Assembly: GCA_963691655.1 (NCBI GenBank)
Contig: OY829330.1
Location: forward strand, 2,728,001-2,792,000
DNA length: 64,000 nt
Direction of reading: 5' to 3'
From: Toxonevra muliebris
Lineage: Eukaryota > Arthropoda > Insecta > Diptera > Pallopteridae
The translations under genes were made by a program, and so were the position numbers. The notes under the pieces are model-generated. The model had not been told where the DNA came from and searched no databases. It was given only the letters and a program-made list of their open reading frames with translations. Below are positions 44,966 to 54,959 of this stretch, piece after piece. The number at the start of each line of letters is the position of its first letter. The stretch's first letter is position 1.

Positions 44966-45405
44966 TTAGTCCCAATTTAGATTCGACAATAAAAATTGCG
45001 CAATTATTATCGTGTCTCTTTTAAACTTGCCATTAGCATTTACATTGGCAATTCTTCAGAGCAATTCTTTTTTTTTTTTTTGCTTTTTCTGTAATTTTTA
45101 AAATTAAATAAAATCATAATAAAAGGTAAATTCATTTAAAAAAAATAATTATATTTATAAAAAGTTTTGTTTGAATTTATTTTTTATAAAGAGACATGTA
45201 TTTCTAACGGAAATTTAAAGAATTTAATGGTTAATAAAAACAAAAATAAAATGGCAAACAAAAAAGCGAATGTCACCAAAACAAATTGCTGGAGAATTGA
45301 CAGTACGAGCAAGTCTGTATTCTTCCCCTTACTTTTCTCCTTTCTCCCGCACAAAGACATGAATTGTGCAATTTTTATTGTCGAATCTAAATTGGGACTT
45401 ATATG
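44966..45405. repeat. Inverted repeat pair with about 38-bp arms, possible MITE
   Basis: GTCCCAATTTAGATTCGACA and the following AATAAAAATTGC at 44970-45002 are mirrored at 45366-45402. The spacer of about 360 bp includes part of a 79-codon frame (45167-45406), which I regard as incidental. Confidence 0.7.
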
Positions 45406-46095
45406 AATAAAGTACTGACATCATCTCATCTTTCATGGAGATTGCGTAGAATATTGTTATATAACAGAAAGTAACCTTACGGAAAATTTCCCGATGCAAG
45501 AGAAGATTATAGTTTTTTTTTCAAAACGATCCAGCTCACGAATCTTCATAAAATACGATTTTTAGGAGGGGTAGCACAAACTTTTTTTCGTGAGACATCT
45601 TAATGTATACTAGATATAGTAACGTTATTTTAATTTAGCTGTAAAACGATTTTCATCGTCATCATCAACATTTTAGACATCAATACTACGTGTAGGCATA
45701 ACACGTACATATACTTATGTGTATAAATGAAAATATATGTACATATATGTATATATACCCTGTTCAATATGTTCACATTGGCATTTTACAGGTTGAAATA
45801 TGAGTAGTAGCTTGCTCCCTTATGCATAACGTTTTATGTAAACAAAACACTCAATTTAATTTAAGGTTAACTGTGTTAGTATAACGACGTCACTTAAGTG
45901 AAGTGGGTACATACCCAACAACAATAGTTGATGCGCTTCCCCTTTGCTTAGAATCTAATACGTATCATTTAGAAATACCTTAAGCTAACCACGACACTAT
46001 GAAAAAATTCACTATTCAGTCATAATCGGTGTCACAGTGGCGGATACAGAGTACAGAATGAACGGACCCGCGTACTCTTAAGTGTCTTTATAATG
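45406..46095. other. AT-rich DNA without a gene
   Basis: Contains TATACATA-type simple repeats near 45700-45760. No ORF supported. Confidence 0.45.
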
Positions 46096-46099
46096 CATT

Positions 46100-46350
46100 T
46101 GTAGGGTCTAATTAGAGTAGGCATCTTTCATTTGGAGTCCTTACTATGCCACCCATGCAGATTGGAAAGAATTCAGAGAATATTTGCCTTGGGCTCTTTA
46201 AACTTTGGGGCTGTGTTGCCCTCGTGTGAATGACGTCTGTGATTGTATTTGTTCTGCTAATAGATCAACATCCCCCGTTCCGTTATTATATAACTTTAAC
46301 ACTTCTGGTTGCGGAATGTTCAGATGTTGTTTGGCCTTTTGATCCCTAAT
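46100..46350 (+). pseudogene. Short Jockey/CR1-like LINE ORF2 remnant
   Basis: Plus-strand text in two frames gives ESLLCHPCRLERIQRIFALG and SLNFGAVLPSC, similar to the segment around 42840-42930 in the other LINE remnant (a tyrosine-rich stretch, then RF-x-x-RSLNF). Only about 250 bp survive. Confidence 0.45.
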
Positions 46351-46489
46351 TCAAAAAAGTTCGTTTAAGTTGTTGATAAATCAACAAAAAGTCAAAGAAA
46401 TGCTCCTTTATTGTCCTTGAATGGACATCAGATCGTTGCACCTGCACTTTTGCAACTTTATCGCCAATCACACGTGCTGACGCCATTGG

Positions 46490-46545
46490 CGTAGCTAGGT
46501 AGGGACCTGAGGGGGGCCAGGCCCACCCCACAGCAATTTAGGATT
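46490..46545 (+). repeat. GC-rich transposon-end-like motif
   Basis: TTGGCGTAGCTAGGTAGGGA followed by GGGGGGCCAGGCCCACCCCA stands out in AT-rich DNA. Similar texts are often seen at ends of small DNA elements. The partner end is not visible. Confidence 0.3.
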
Positions 46546-46676
46546 TACCTATTTTTTGTTATAGATTATGTATACATTAAATTCAAATTTTGAAAATCTT
46601 TGTAAAAAGTAATAAGTCATTTTCGTTTACTTTTCGTGTTTTGAAATCTGGAACCTCTTACAAAATAATTTATAAT

Positions 46677-46823
46677 AATATTTGAAATCATAACCCAGAA
46701 TTACAATGGGAAGAAACAACAACATAAGTGTATAGAACGGTAGTGGTAGTTTCTTTCAATATCTTTATTCAGTGAAGATATTTGGAATCAAATCTGTAAT
46801 TCCGGGTTATGATTTCAAATATT
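46677..46823. repeat. Hairpin element, 28-bp arms, 147 bp total
   Basis: AATATTTGAAATCATAACCC (46677 on) through GAATTAC is mirrored at 46796-46823 with about 2 mismatches. The spacer is about 90 bp. Confidence 0.8.
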
Positions 46824-46974
46824 AGTAGCTTATATAGGATATTGAAAGATTAAGAGCTATCACTAAGATCACTGATGAGGAATTGTGGCGAATTCCGAAA
46901 CGGCTGTCTGATTTGCCCGTCTCTCTATTCATTGTTGTTGTGATGACTACAACATGAACTTAAGTCATGACTTT

Positions 46975-47383
46975 GAAAATTAACCTCTAGATTTAACTTT
47001 CATAGTCTCCTAAAAACTATCAAAAAAAAAAAATTATTTGGACGAATAGCCCAATGTTCCAAAAAAATATTGCGCAGCACATTCAGTTCGCTAAACGATA
47101 TCTCCACTAGGACCAGCATTTTTGAAAAACGATTGTTTGGAGCGATGAATCCAAATTTAATCTATTTGTGATCGTTGGAAGGCCCTTTGTTAGGCATCCA
47201 CAAATACTGAGCTGGACCCAAAATTTACTAAAAAAAAAAAAAAAAACTGTGAAACATGGGACCCTTGTGTAATGGTTTGATGGTGTTTCACCTCATCTGG
47301 AGTTGGTCCGATTGTTTAAATTGATAGTAAAATTGCTAGAGAAATGTACAAACACATCCTTAAAAATCATCTTCTCTCAGGAT
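46975..47383 (+). pseudogene. Tc1-type transposase, first part (split)
   Basis: Text includes NIAQHIQFAKRYLH, then TIVWSDESKFNLFV with the first catalytic aspartate, then VKHGTLV and NTSLKI pieces in shifted frames, ending inside a codon at 47383. The DNA-binding N-terminal half is missing. The protein resumes at 57787 after the hAT-type insertion: joining across the 8-bp duplication gives a continuous reading (KNHLLSGYCENLPLGWIF). Several stops and a long A-run near 47230 show it was already decaying. Confidence 0.8.
47376..47383. repeat. Target duplication, left copy
   Basis: CTCAGGAT, repeated exactly at 57779-57786 on the other side of the 10.4-kb insertion. Confidence 0.85.
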
Positions 47384-47604
47384 TAGGGAAATGGTATCGG
47401 TACTCGATACTATGAATACTCGACACTTTTACCCAGATACCCGATCCTTTTTTATTCGATACTTTTATTATGAGTACTAGTACTCATTGAGTACATTGAT
47501 GCTGGTATCGAAATTCGATACTTTTCAAAATTTCCAGTGCAAAAATTAGTATTAAAACATGCTAAATCAATCAAAATTAAACAGTACAAATTATGTTTTG
47601 AATA

Positions 47605-48105
47605 TATGTCTAATTACACTACTCAACAAGATTTTCCACAACGAGCAGCGATAACATTTTCCGTACTAAAATTTTCCATAGAATCCGAATATCTTAATGA
47701 TTTTTTTCAATTGGCCCAAATTTTCCCTGAAAATGGAAAAATTCAAAAAAGTGCACTGTTGAGAGCACATATTTCACATAAATGCCTGTCAAAACTTTAA
47801 TTTTCAGCCAATGAATTTTAAATTTTTGTATATTTTAGATGAGTGTCAGACAAAAATAGTAATGGTATAAAAAATTCCAATAGTAACAGTAATATTGCTG
47901 TTATGATCGAAAAAATATTAGAAAAATCACCTTTTTTTCCAACAAATCTCAATTTTGAAGCCCTATATTTCACAATAACTATATGGGTGGGTGACAAAAA
48001 GTCAGCCTTTTTATCTTACAGAAAATTATATAACAAAAATTTTAAGCAAATACATGTTCATGGTAGTATAGAATTTTTTTTACATCAATGCAAAAACAAT
48101 TTTTT
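47605..48105. repeat. Left arm of an inverted pair of about 500 bp
   Basis: Matches the reverse of 54960-55470 over its length. Shared texts are ACAACGAGCAGCGATAACAT, GAGAGCACATATTTCACATA, AGTAACAGTAATATTGCTGT and ACATCAATGCA. Frames here (47537-47800, 47843-48112) are incidental, because the arms align through them regardless of frame. Confidence 0.8.
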
Positions 48106-48169
48106 CTTTTAAAAGAGTTTTATTTTAGTCAAATAAAAAACACAGTACAACAAAATTTTATTTCTTTGT

Positions 48170-48410
48170 TTTATAGTAATCTAGGGTAGCTGATTACGAC
48201 TGTGTAGTCAGTTTTTCCCCACCACATCTAGTTCTCCCACAATATGAACCTGAAGTCGGAAAATGGAGTCTTCAGGGGCTATTAAGAAATTTCTTTATTT
48301 CAACAGACACGATTTTGATGTCTGAAGGAAAGTTATTAAGCACAAGGAGATGAACAATTTTTACATATGCACTTTTCCCCACCTCCTAGCTTTCCTCGAT
48401 AAATGGCTCA
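48170..48410 (+). repeat. Repeat family B, copy 2
   Basis: Contains CACATCTAGTTCTCCCACAA, ACCTGAAGTCGGAAAATGG and TTTGATGTCTGAAGG, as in 10520-10890. Confidence 0.75.
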
Positions 48411-48431
48411 CAGACCCGTGGCGCAATCACA

Positions 48432-48483
48432 TGTGGAGCCAACAAATTTTTAATTTTTTTTTTTGAATTTTGTTGGCTCCACA
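48432..48483. repeat. Short hairpin (TGTGGAGCCAACA arms)
   Basis: TGTGGAGCCAACAAATTTT is mirrored by AATTTTGTTGGCTCCACA after a T-rich spacer. Confidence 0.75.
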
Positions 48484-48589
48484 AGGGGGCCTAATGTATT
48501 TGCAGCAACAAACGATTCCATTATTCACTTACGTAGAGTGAGTGGCTTGGTTCCAATGTAAAAATTCGATTTTTGCATTATTCTGAAAA

Positions 48590-48802
48590 AAGTATACCTC
48601 ATAGGTCATTCTAATGTTCTAGCACCCCCTATAATTTTTAACAAAAAATATTTTCTCCATAATATAGTATAATAGTTTTCTCAAAGGTTTTTTTATCTGC
48701 CATTTATCAAAAAACGGGGTTTAAAACCCTATTTTCATGAGGAAGGGTAGGAGGTGGAGCAAAAGTGTATATGGAAAAATTGTTTATCTTTTTGTGCTTA
48801 AC
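48590..48802 (-). repeat. Repeat family B, inverted part
   Basis: The reverse complement matches the second half of the copy at 10520-10890 (TATACACTTTT, then TTGAGAAAACTAT, then AGAACATTAGAATGACCTA). With 48170-48410 it forms an inverted repeat around the 48432 hairpin. Confidence 0.75.
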
Positions 48803-49560
48803 CCTCATCGGTCCCAATCCAATATGATACAATTGTATCCAATATGATACAATTTCAATATATTCAATCAAATATCTTCTATAGTTATTATCCGATTCAA
48901 ATAAAAAGAGGGCTCATGTAGTTAATTTTGAGGAGTAAAATAACGCTATATAAAACAAGTAGTTGTAATATATGTGCGACACTGTACAAAAAAGTTACAA
49001 ATCGGTCTCTGTGTATCCAATATGATACATATATGCATATTTATGGAAATCGTGAAGAAAGTAATTTTTCATCAACATCAGATGACGAAGATTTCGATTT
49101 TAATCTAAATACAAGCAGTTTAGAAGAAGGAAGCATGAGAAAGACAAGTGACATTGAAAATTTATAGCGAAATATCCGAGTTGAAATGGCTGCTGACCCA
49201 AGCACTGCGTATTTATCAAAGAATAAAACAATTCAATATTCTTATGAGCCAATTGATGTAAATGTTCAAGTTTCATATAGAAATAGTGCTGATATTGTCT
49301 CAGGCATGTATTTTGATCTATTTCTTTCCTTTTCTTTATTATATGCAATACATATAAGAATATGCGGTGCTTGAAATGGTTTGCTGGAATGTGTCTTATT
49401 TATACATTTGTAGGTCCAAGAATGGACGCCTACTCTAACATCAACACCTGTGCATCTTCCTGCATTCTTATTGTAACGCAGTTATGGGACGATGAGAATG
49501 GTACAATGTCTCTCAAAAAAATCCAAATTGATCCGCAATTGCATTCGATTCGATGGTAAA
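48802..49560 (+). mobile_element. PiggyBac-like left end with N-terminal ORF remnant
   Basis: TTAA at 48798-48801 is followed by CCCTCATCGGTCCCA, a piggyBac-type end. The word ATCCAATATGATACAA occurs at about 48819 and 48838 and again, slightly changed, at 49016. A plus-strand ORF (48928-49167) has the acidic text SSTSDDEDFDFNLNTSSLEE, typical of piggyBac transposase N-termini. After one stop it continues QVSYRNSADIVSG. A 106-bp intron-like gap (49308-49413, GTATTT...TTGTAG) separates this from PRMDAYSNINTCASSC. The catalytic core and right end are missing. Confidence 0.45.
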
Positions 49561-49669
49561 ACCAATCATATAAAGTCATTCTAAAATGCCTCCATCAAAT
49601 CGGGTTCGAATCGTAATCTATAGCATTTGGAACCAAGACGAAAAACAGGTCGTTGCTTCATATGTACAT

Positions 49670-49979
49670 GACGACCTAGATAGTGTAGTGGTAGTGCATT
49701 AGACTTTCATCCGGGAGGTTAGGGTTCGATTCCCGTCTTGGTGTGCTGGTTAATTCTTATAACCTTCTTATATTCTTTATCGATATGAAATGTATGAGAA
49801 TTATAAGAAAGTGTACAAGTTGACATCGTAGTAGAAAATGGTAAGACAAAACCACCAATGTGATAAAAAATTGCCACACCGCCGTTCGGAATCGGCGTTA
49901 AACTGTAGGTTCAACTATGTGGTATCACAATCGGCCGTTCAGGCCTAAGCGTGTCTCTAGATAGGCGTGCCAACACACC
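49670..49979 (+). mobile_element. tRNA-derived SINE, copy 2, LINE-like tail
   Basis: 310 bp between perfect 11-bp target duplications CATATGTACAT (49659-49669 and 49980-49990). The head has GATAGTGTAGTGGTAGTGC (A box) and GGTTCGATTCCCG (B box). The body matches copy 1. The tail contains TGTGGTATCACAAT and ends ATAGGCGTGCCAACACACC, again like the LINE 3' end at 41472-41542 but more diverged. Confidence 0.92.
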
Positions 49980-50269
49980 CATATGTACATATAAAAACTA
50001 TCAAAATATACACTCAGATCACGGCATCCACGTAATCGAAATAATATGATAAAAAACTTCACTATTAATTTTTCATTTATTTTCATTATAATTTGTCATT
50101 AAAATAACATTAAAAATGTGAATTGATCTTGAATAATTCAATTCAATTCAATTTCAATTCAATTTATTCAATAAGAAAATATAGTAGTACACTAAGATAT
50201 GAAATCTTTTCCAGTACTTAAAAGTAAGATAAATATAAATAGGTAGCTTAAAAGAAGAATCACAGTAAA

Positions 50270-50296
50270 GAAAGAAAGAAAGAAAGAAAGAAAGAA
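50270..50296 (+). repeat. GAAA microsatellite
   Basis: About six GAAA units, in the 3' untranslated region of the minus-strand LINE. Confidence 0.9.
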
Positions 50297-50504
50297 AAGA
50301 AATTATTAAAAATAAGAAGTTAAACTAGTTAAGACACGATAATAGATAATTAAAGTAAATATTGAAACAATGTAATGCAGAGCACATTTGACAGACTGTA
50401 TTAAAAACGAAATAAGACATAAATAACTAGCGTGATTATAAAATCTTATGAAGAGATAGTATTAAAATTAACATTGAAATATTAAAATTAAAATCTTGAG
50501 CAAC

Positions 50505-51908
50505 TTACAAACTTTTGGCCGAAAAAGGTTTAAACAGTAAAAACTTAGCATTACGTACATTTAGATTTCGTTTAATATGTAAAGGGATAGTGTTCCGTAG
50601 CCTAATGGTGTTAATGAAAAACATTCTGAATGAGTTAAGGTATCTGAATTTAGGTACAATCAAATTCTGGGATCTTGCAGATTGAGGGAAAATTAATTTC
50701 TCATATAAATATAGAGGGGTCTTACGAGTAATTAGCCTGAATAAAAATACACAGTTTCTGGCTCTCAAGTAATCAGAAAGACTGCAACCAAGAATACTAT
50801 TTCTCCATGAAGTTATGTGATCAAATTTACGTAGGCCGTAAACGTAGCGAGTAACATTATTGAATACTACTTCAAGTTTGTGCAGCGAATGAGAATCTAG
50901 TTTGCTGTAAACAAGTTCAGAAAACGATATTATTGGTAATATTAACTGGATTGCCAGTTTCCGTTTGTTTCTAAAGGAGTAAAAGCAGCAGACACTCTCA
51001 AATTACGCAGAGTTAAAAACTTTTTACTTACAATACTATTGACATGATCGACACAACATAAGTTAGAATTAAAACGAAAACCTAAGCTAGTTATTTTGTC
51101 AACGAATTGCAACGGCACCGTTCCTATATATAAAGGGGGAATATCTGTCAATGAAATTTTGTCCTTAGAAATGGGTAAAACAAATGATTTAGCAGCATTA
51201 AGGCTTAAAGCGTTGTCAGAAGCCCATTTACTAATGGTTAATAAGTCCTCGTTTATTCTAGCACTGAGATCGTCAGTAAGACCAATACGATTAGACAGAT
51301 AAAGTTGTATATCATCAGCATACGCATGAACATTTACATTCTTACACACAACAAATATGTCATTAGTAAATAAATAAATATACTGAACAACAAAGGACCA
51401 AGAATTGATCCTTGCGGGACACCTGAAGTCACCGATTTATATTGAGAGTAGGCATCGCCTACCTCTACTCGTTGGGATCTACCTTTTAAATAACTTTTCA
51501 TTAGCCTTAATGAGCTTGTATCAAAACCAAAGTAAGACTTTAGCTTTTCACATAACAAAAAATGATCCACAGAATCGAACGCTTTAGAAAAGTCTAAAGA
51601 CATTGAAGCGTGAGGTCATCCTGGTCATAAGGTACACGAATATCTTCCATAATTTTTAACATGGCAGTGGAACAACTATGACCTTCTCGGAACCCAGATT
51701 GAAGTGGTGAAAGCAGATTGTTTTCAAATAAGTAATTTGAGACTTGTTCAGACATGATAGTTTCAAATATTTTGGATAACGATGACAGAATACTAATAGG
51801 ACGAAAATCATTTACTGTATGCGCAGACGGTTTTTTGGCTAATGGGAAAATTGAAGCCACTTTCCACATACTTGGAAAAGAGGAAGAAGTAAAACAATGG
51901 TTAATTAT
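50505..51908 (-). pseudogene. LINE ORF2, second part: RT active site and C-terminus
   Basis: After the SINE the frame resumes: FRPISILSSLSKIFETI, SGFREGHSCSTAML; frameshift near 51600; LDFSKAFDSVDH (first catalytic aspartate), SGVPQGSILGPLLFS; frameshift near 51345; HAYADDIQLYLS (catalytic pair). The thumb region and C-terminal text (RNCVFLFRLITRKTPLYLYE) end with a stop near 50505. All catalytic RT residues are kept, so only a few changes separate this copy from a coding one. Confidence 0.85.
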
Positions 51909-51922
51909 ATGTGTCAGAGGAG

Positions 51923-52179
51923 ACGACCTCGATAATCTAGTGGATAGTGCACTAGACTTTCATCCAGAAGGTTGCGGGTTCGATTTCCGTCTTGGTCTGG
52001 TGGTTAATTCTCATAAACTTCTTATATTCACTATCGATATGAAGTGGATGAGAATTATAAGAATGTGTACAAGTACACACCTTGGTTGGTAATGGCAAAA
52101 CCACCGAGCTGATAAAAAATTGCCACATAGCCGTTCGGGATCGGCTTTCGAGTCATCCTTCCTTCAAATAATAATAATA
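51923..52179 (+). mobile_element. tRNA-derived SINE, copy 3, AAT-repeat tail
   Basis: Inserted in the LINE, in opposite orientation to it, between perfect 14-bp target duplications ATGTGTCAGAGGAG (51909-51922 and 52180-52193). Head: GACGACCTCGATAATC, TAGTGGATAGTGC, B box GGTTCGATTTC. The body matches copies 1 and 2 as far as GCCGTTCGG-ATCGGC. The LINE-like tail is absent; instead it ends TTCCTTCAAATAATAATAAT. Removing the SINE and one duplication (271 bp) restores the LINE reading frame. Confidence 0.92.
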
Positions 52180-53622
52180 ATGTGTCAGAGGAGCTAAAAT
52201 ATATGGTAACACGATCTTTACAAACTTAATTGGCACTCCGTCATCGCCCACCGCATTTAATTTTATCTTTATGACACACCTAACCACATCATTTTCATTG
52301 ACGGCACAGAACTGAAAGAATTTATTTGAGGGGATAGTAGCAGACAAATTGTTAACATAAGGACTATTAAGAGTAGGTTTACAAACGGAAATAAAAAAAT
52401 CATTTAGGACATCAGGAGGTAATTGACTGAGGGAATCACATTTACGGTACACACCTAGATTCTTTATGTGACGCCATAAAACTTTCGTAGAAAGTGAAGT
52501 ACTCAACTTCATGGAATAAAATTTTTGCTTAGCTAATCTAACAACTAGGGAAGCTCTATTTCAGGCAATCTTGTATAAGCTCCAGTTCACAGTCGTCGGT
52601 TTTTTTCTCCAAATAAAATGCAGTCTATTACGTTACTTAATAGCAATTTCAACATAAGAATCATACCACGATCATGAATCATATTTAACATGGACAACAC
52701 GTAACGGCACGTGAGCATCAAATACTTCATTCAAATTTTTTACAAAAAATTCTAGTTTTTCATCTACAGAACTCATAAGCCAACAATCATTCCAACGGAA
52801 ACAGGCTAGGTCAGAAAACAGGGCACTAACATTAATAGCATTATAATCACGGAACGAGTAGGTATTTGACGTATTTTTACGATTAAGATTCACATTTAAA
52901 CTACAAGAGATAAGATCGTGGTCCGAGACAAAGAATATTTGATCAAATTTCAAAACTCTTGTAGCATTGGAGGTAATAAAGTAGTCTAGTAGACTAGGTC
53001 TAGCATTGTTAGCAAATCGTGTGGGGACAACAGAGTTTACAATCGAAAGACCAGCAGAAGCAATAAGATCACATAACCTCGCAGTATGCTGATCATCAGA
53101 GAGCAGGTTCACATTAAAGTCACCACATATCAAATAATGATCATACGCAATAAGATAGGTAGACAACTTAGAGAAGCAAGGATCAAGGCTGAGACACTTG
53201 TTGGGGTTGTAAACACATGATAGCAAGACTTTCGTGTTTGAATCAGATATTTCGGCAATAAGGAAATCAATGTCTGAAACATTCGATTGACAAACCAACT
53301 TCATGTTTAGGCAGTTTCTGCAGAAAATAGCGACACCACCACCTCTCTTATCAACACGATCACCTCTCAATAGTGTATAATTATTCAGGCTAAAATGAGA
53401 GTCCTGTAATTCAGGCTTAAGCCACGTTTCAGAGACACATATGACATCAACAAGAGAATTTTCAAAAGCGAGCTTAACGTAATCCATCTTCTGTGAATTT
53501 AAGCTGCGTACATTGAAGTGAACAACATTCAACCCATCAGATTGTTTACATAAAACATTAATCAAAGCTGGATGATTTTCATTAACACCGACATTAAAAC
53601 TGCTACGACCTAAAGACATCAA
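52154..53622 (-). pseudogene. LINE ORF2, first part: endonuclease to RT start
   Basis: A single frame from 53622 to 52154 contains VHFNVRSLNSQKMDYVK, VICVSETWLKPELQD (catalytic glutamate), RGGGVAIFCR, LICGDFNVNLLSDD (Asp-Asn pair), PSLLDYFITS and FVSDHDLI (Asp-His pair), so the endonuclease active site looks complete. Three stops interrupt the frame: at 52672-52674, near 52640 and near 52560. The linker includes LAKQKFYSMKLSTSLS and RT begins around NLSATIPSNKF and KLNAVGDDGVPIKF. The SINE follows. Confidence 0.85.
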
Positions 53623-53656
53623 GGCCGTATTTAGGGGGAGGTTTTAGGGGTTCTGA

Positions 53657-53670
53657 CCCCCCCCCCCCCC
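53657..53670 (+). repeat. Run of 14 C
   Basis: A homopolymer of 14 cytosines next to GGCCGTATTTAGGGGGAGG at the 5' edge of the minus-strand LINE. Possibly part of another element's end. Confidence 0.85.
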
Positions 53671-54145
53671 GAAATGTGGAAACTTTATTCTAATTTTTGA
53701 GATTAATTGCCAATGGATGGAAAAAAAGTCAAAATAAAATCTATTTAACGATATTTTTTACTTCTATCGGTTTTTTTTCTAAAAAGTCAAATATAAAAAA
53801 TAAATTTAAAATCTTAGTTACACTATGCGATCAAATCCGATTTGTTTTCTTCGACATGAGGTTTGACTACGGATTCAAAAAGAGAAGGTGATACTGAGCA
53901 CTCCTGCATTCATAGTTTTTCTAGATCAGTAACTGTTTTTGATTTAAGGTTTCGTACTGAATCAGTTTAAAAATTAATAAAAATACAAAAAATTATCGGA
54001 TCCATGTAAAATAAGACCTGCTTGAACCCCATTTTTTTCCTAAAACGTGACGTGATGGGAAGTTTTTGACCTCAGATTCGTGTTCAATGTGAAAAATTCT
54101 TTCGCAAAAACTCCATCTTATTAAGTGTGCCATGCTGGTGCTGTT

Positions 54146-54342
54146 ATAGTTGCCGGAGTTGATGTTGTGGCTGCTGAGTTTGGAGTTGAAGTAACTGATT
54201 TTCAACTGGTCTTATCTGTTGATTTTGTAGTCGCAGCGGTTGTTGTTGCTGATGGGGATCTCTCTGTTTATCATATCTGGATATATCACCAATTGAGAAT
54301 GATCGCTGCCTCTCCTGTATCAGTTCCGACACTTTTGACTGT
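54146..54342 (-). CDS. Possible glutamine-rich exon or exon-derived fragment
   Basis: Minus-strand frame: SKVSELIQERQRSFSIGDIS, RYDKQRDPHQQQQPLRLQN, then further Gln-rich text ending HQLRQL and a stop. It is preceded by TTTATACAACAG, which could be a 3' splice acceptor. Codon use and Gln repeats resemble fly regulatory-protein exons rather than transposons. It lies inside the hAT-type insertion, so if real it may be captured host sequence. Not identified; the plus-strand frame here (54125-54349) is a valine-rich shadow. Confidence 0.3.
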
Positions 54343-54537
54343 TGTATAAACATAATAACTATGCAAATAGTTCTACACACTATATGTGTTGATGTAATCC
54401 ATTTTTATTAGTTGTATCATATATAACGCTCGTATTTATACAATTTTTCGTGGTAGTATACCGCTTTTTCAACTCCAAAACCGCATACCGCCTTTTTTAC
54501 CAAAATACCGCGTTTACACTAAGAAAAAAATCTCAAA

Positions 54538-54789
54538 TTGTTGAACACTACGAAATTCAAATTTATCAATCACAATGCAAAATGTGTCAGAGAACAAGGG
54601 CAACTCGTTGCAAGTATACCTTTGAAAGAAGTGGAAACATTGAAGCCGATTCTTATTGTCAAATGTAACTTGAAATATCCATGCGTTGATTTCTATAAAT
54701 ACCTCGTAGCAAAGCCGGAATCGCTTCGTCAAATTTCTTCAAATGGAGATATAAAAATGGAGAACGAAGACGATTTAAATGATGGATAA
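54538..54789 (+). CDS. Unidentified ORF fragment, 83 codons
   Basis: Reads FINHNAKCVREQGQLVASIP, LKEVETLKPILIVKCNLKYP and ends MENEDDLNDG. The mixed, non-repetitive composition and acidic end suggest a real protein C-terminus, possibly from a transposon or domesticated gene. No motif recognised and no start codon context is supported; the frame opens with TTG. Confidence 0.3.
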   Translation: MLNTTKFKFINHNAKCVREQGQLVASIPLKEVETLKPILIVKCNLKYPCVDFYKYLVAKPESLRQISSNGDIKMENEDDLNDG

Positions 54790-54959
54790 ATTGCTTTCCT
54801 GGTTAATTTACATTGAAAAAAATTGATATCGCGAAATATACAGTTTTTTTCAAATTGATTTACAGTTTTTTAAAAATTTTTGGTAGAGATATACAGTTTT
54901 TGGTCGGACGAAAGATACGAGCGTTTATCATATATGATACACTAGGGACCAATTAAGGT

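Larger units (their letters stand above)
50135..53625 (-). mobile_element. Endonuclease-RT LINE (CR1/Jockey group), little decayed
   Basis: On the minus strand: endonuclease 53560-52900, linker, RT 52400-50950, C-terminal region to 50505, then a 3' untranslated part ending in an ATTGAATTGA-type simple repeat near 50135-50165. No RNase H domain. A SINE is inserted at 51923-52179. It lies inside the hAT-type insertion and is therefore younger than that insertion. Confidence 0.85.

Noticed and set aside
47537..48112. Two ORFs of 87 and 89 codons as genes of the hAT-type element
   Set aside because: They lie in an inverted-repeat arm whose mirror copy at 54960-55470 does not keep the frames.
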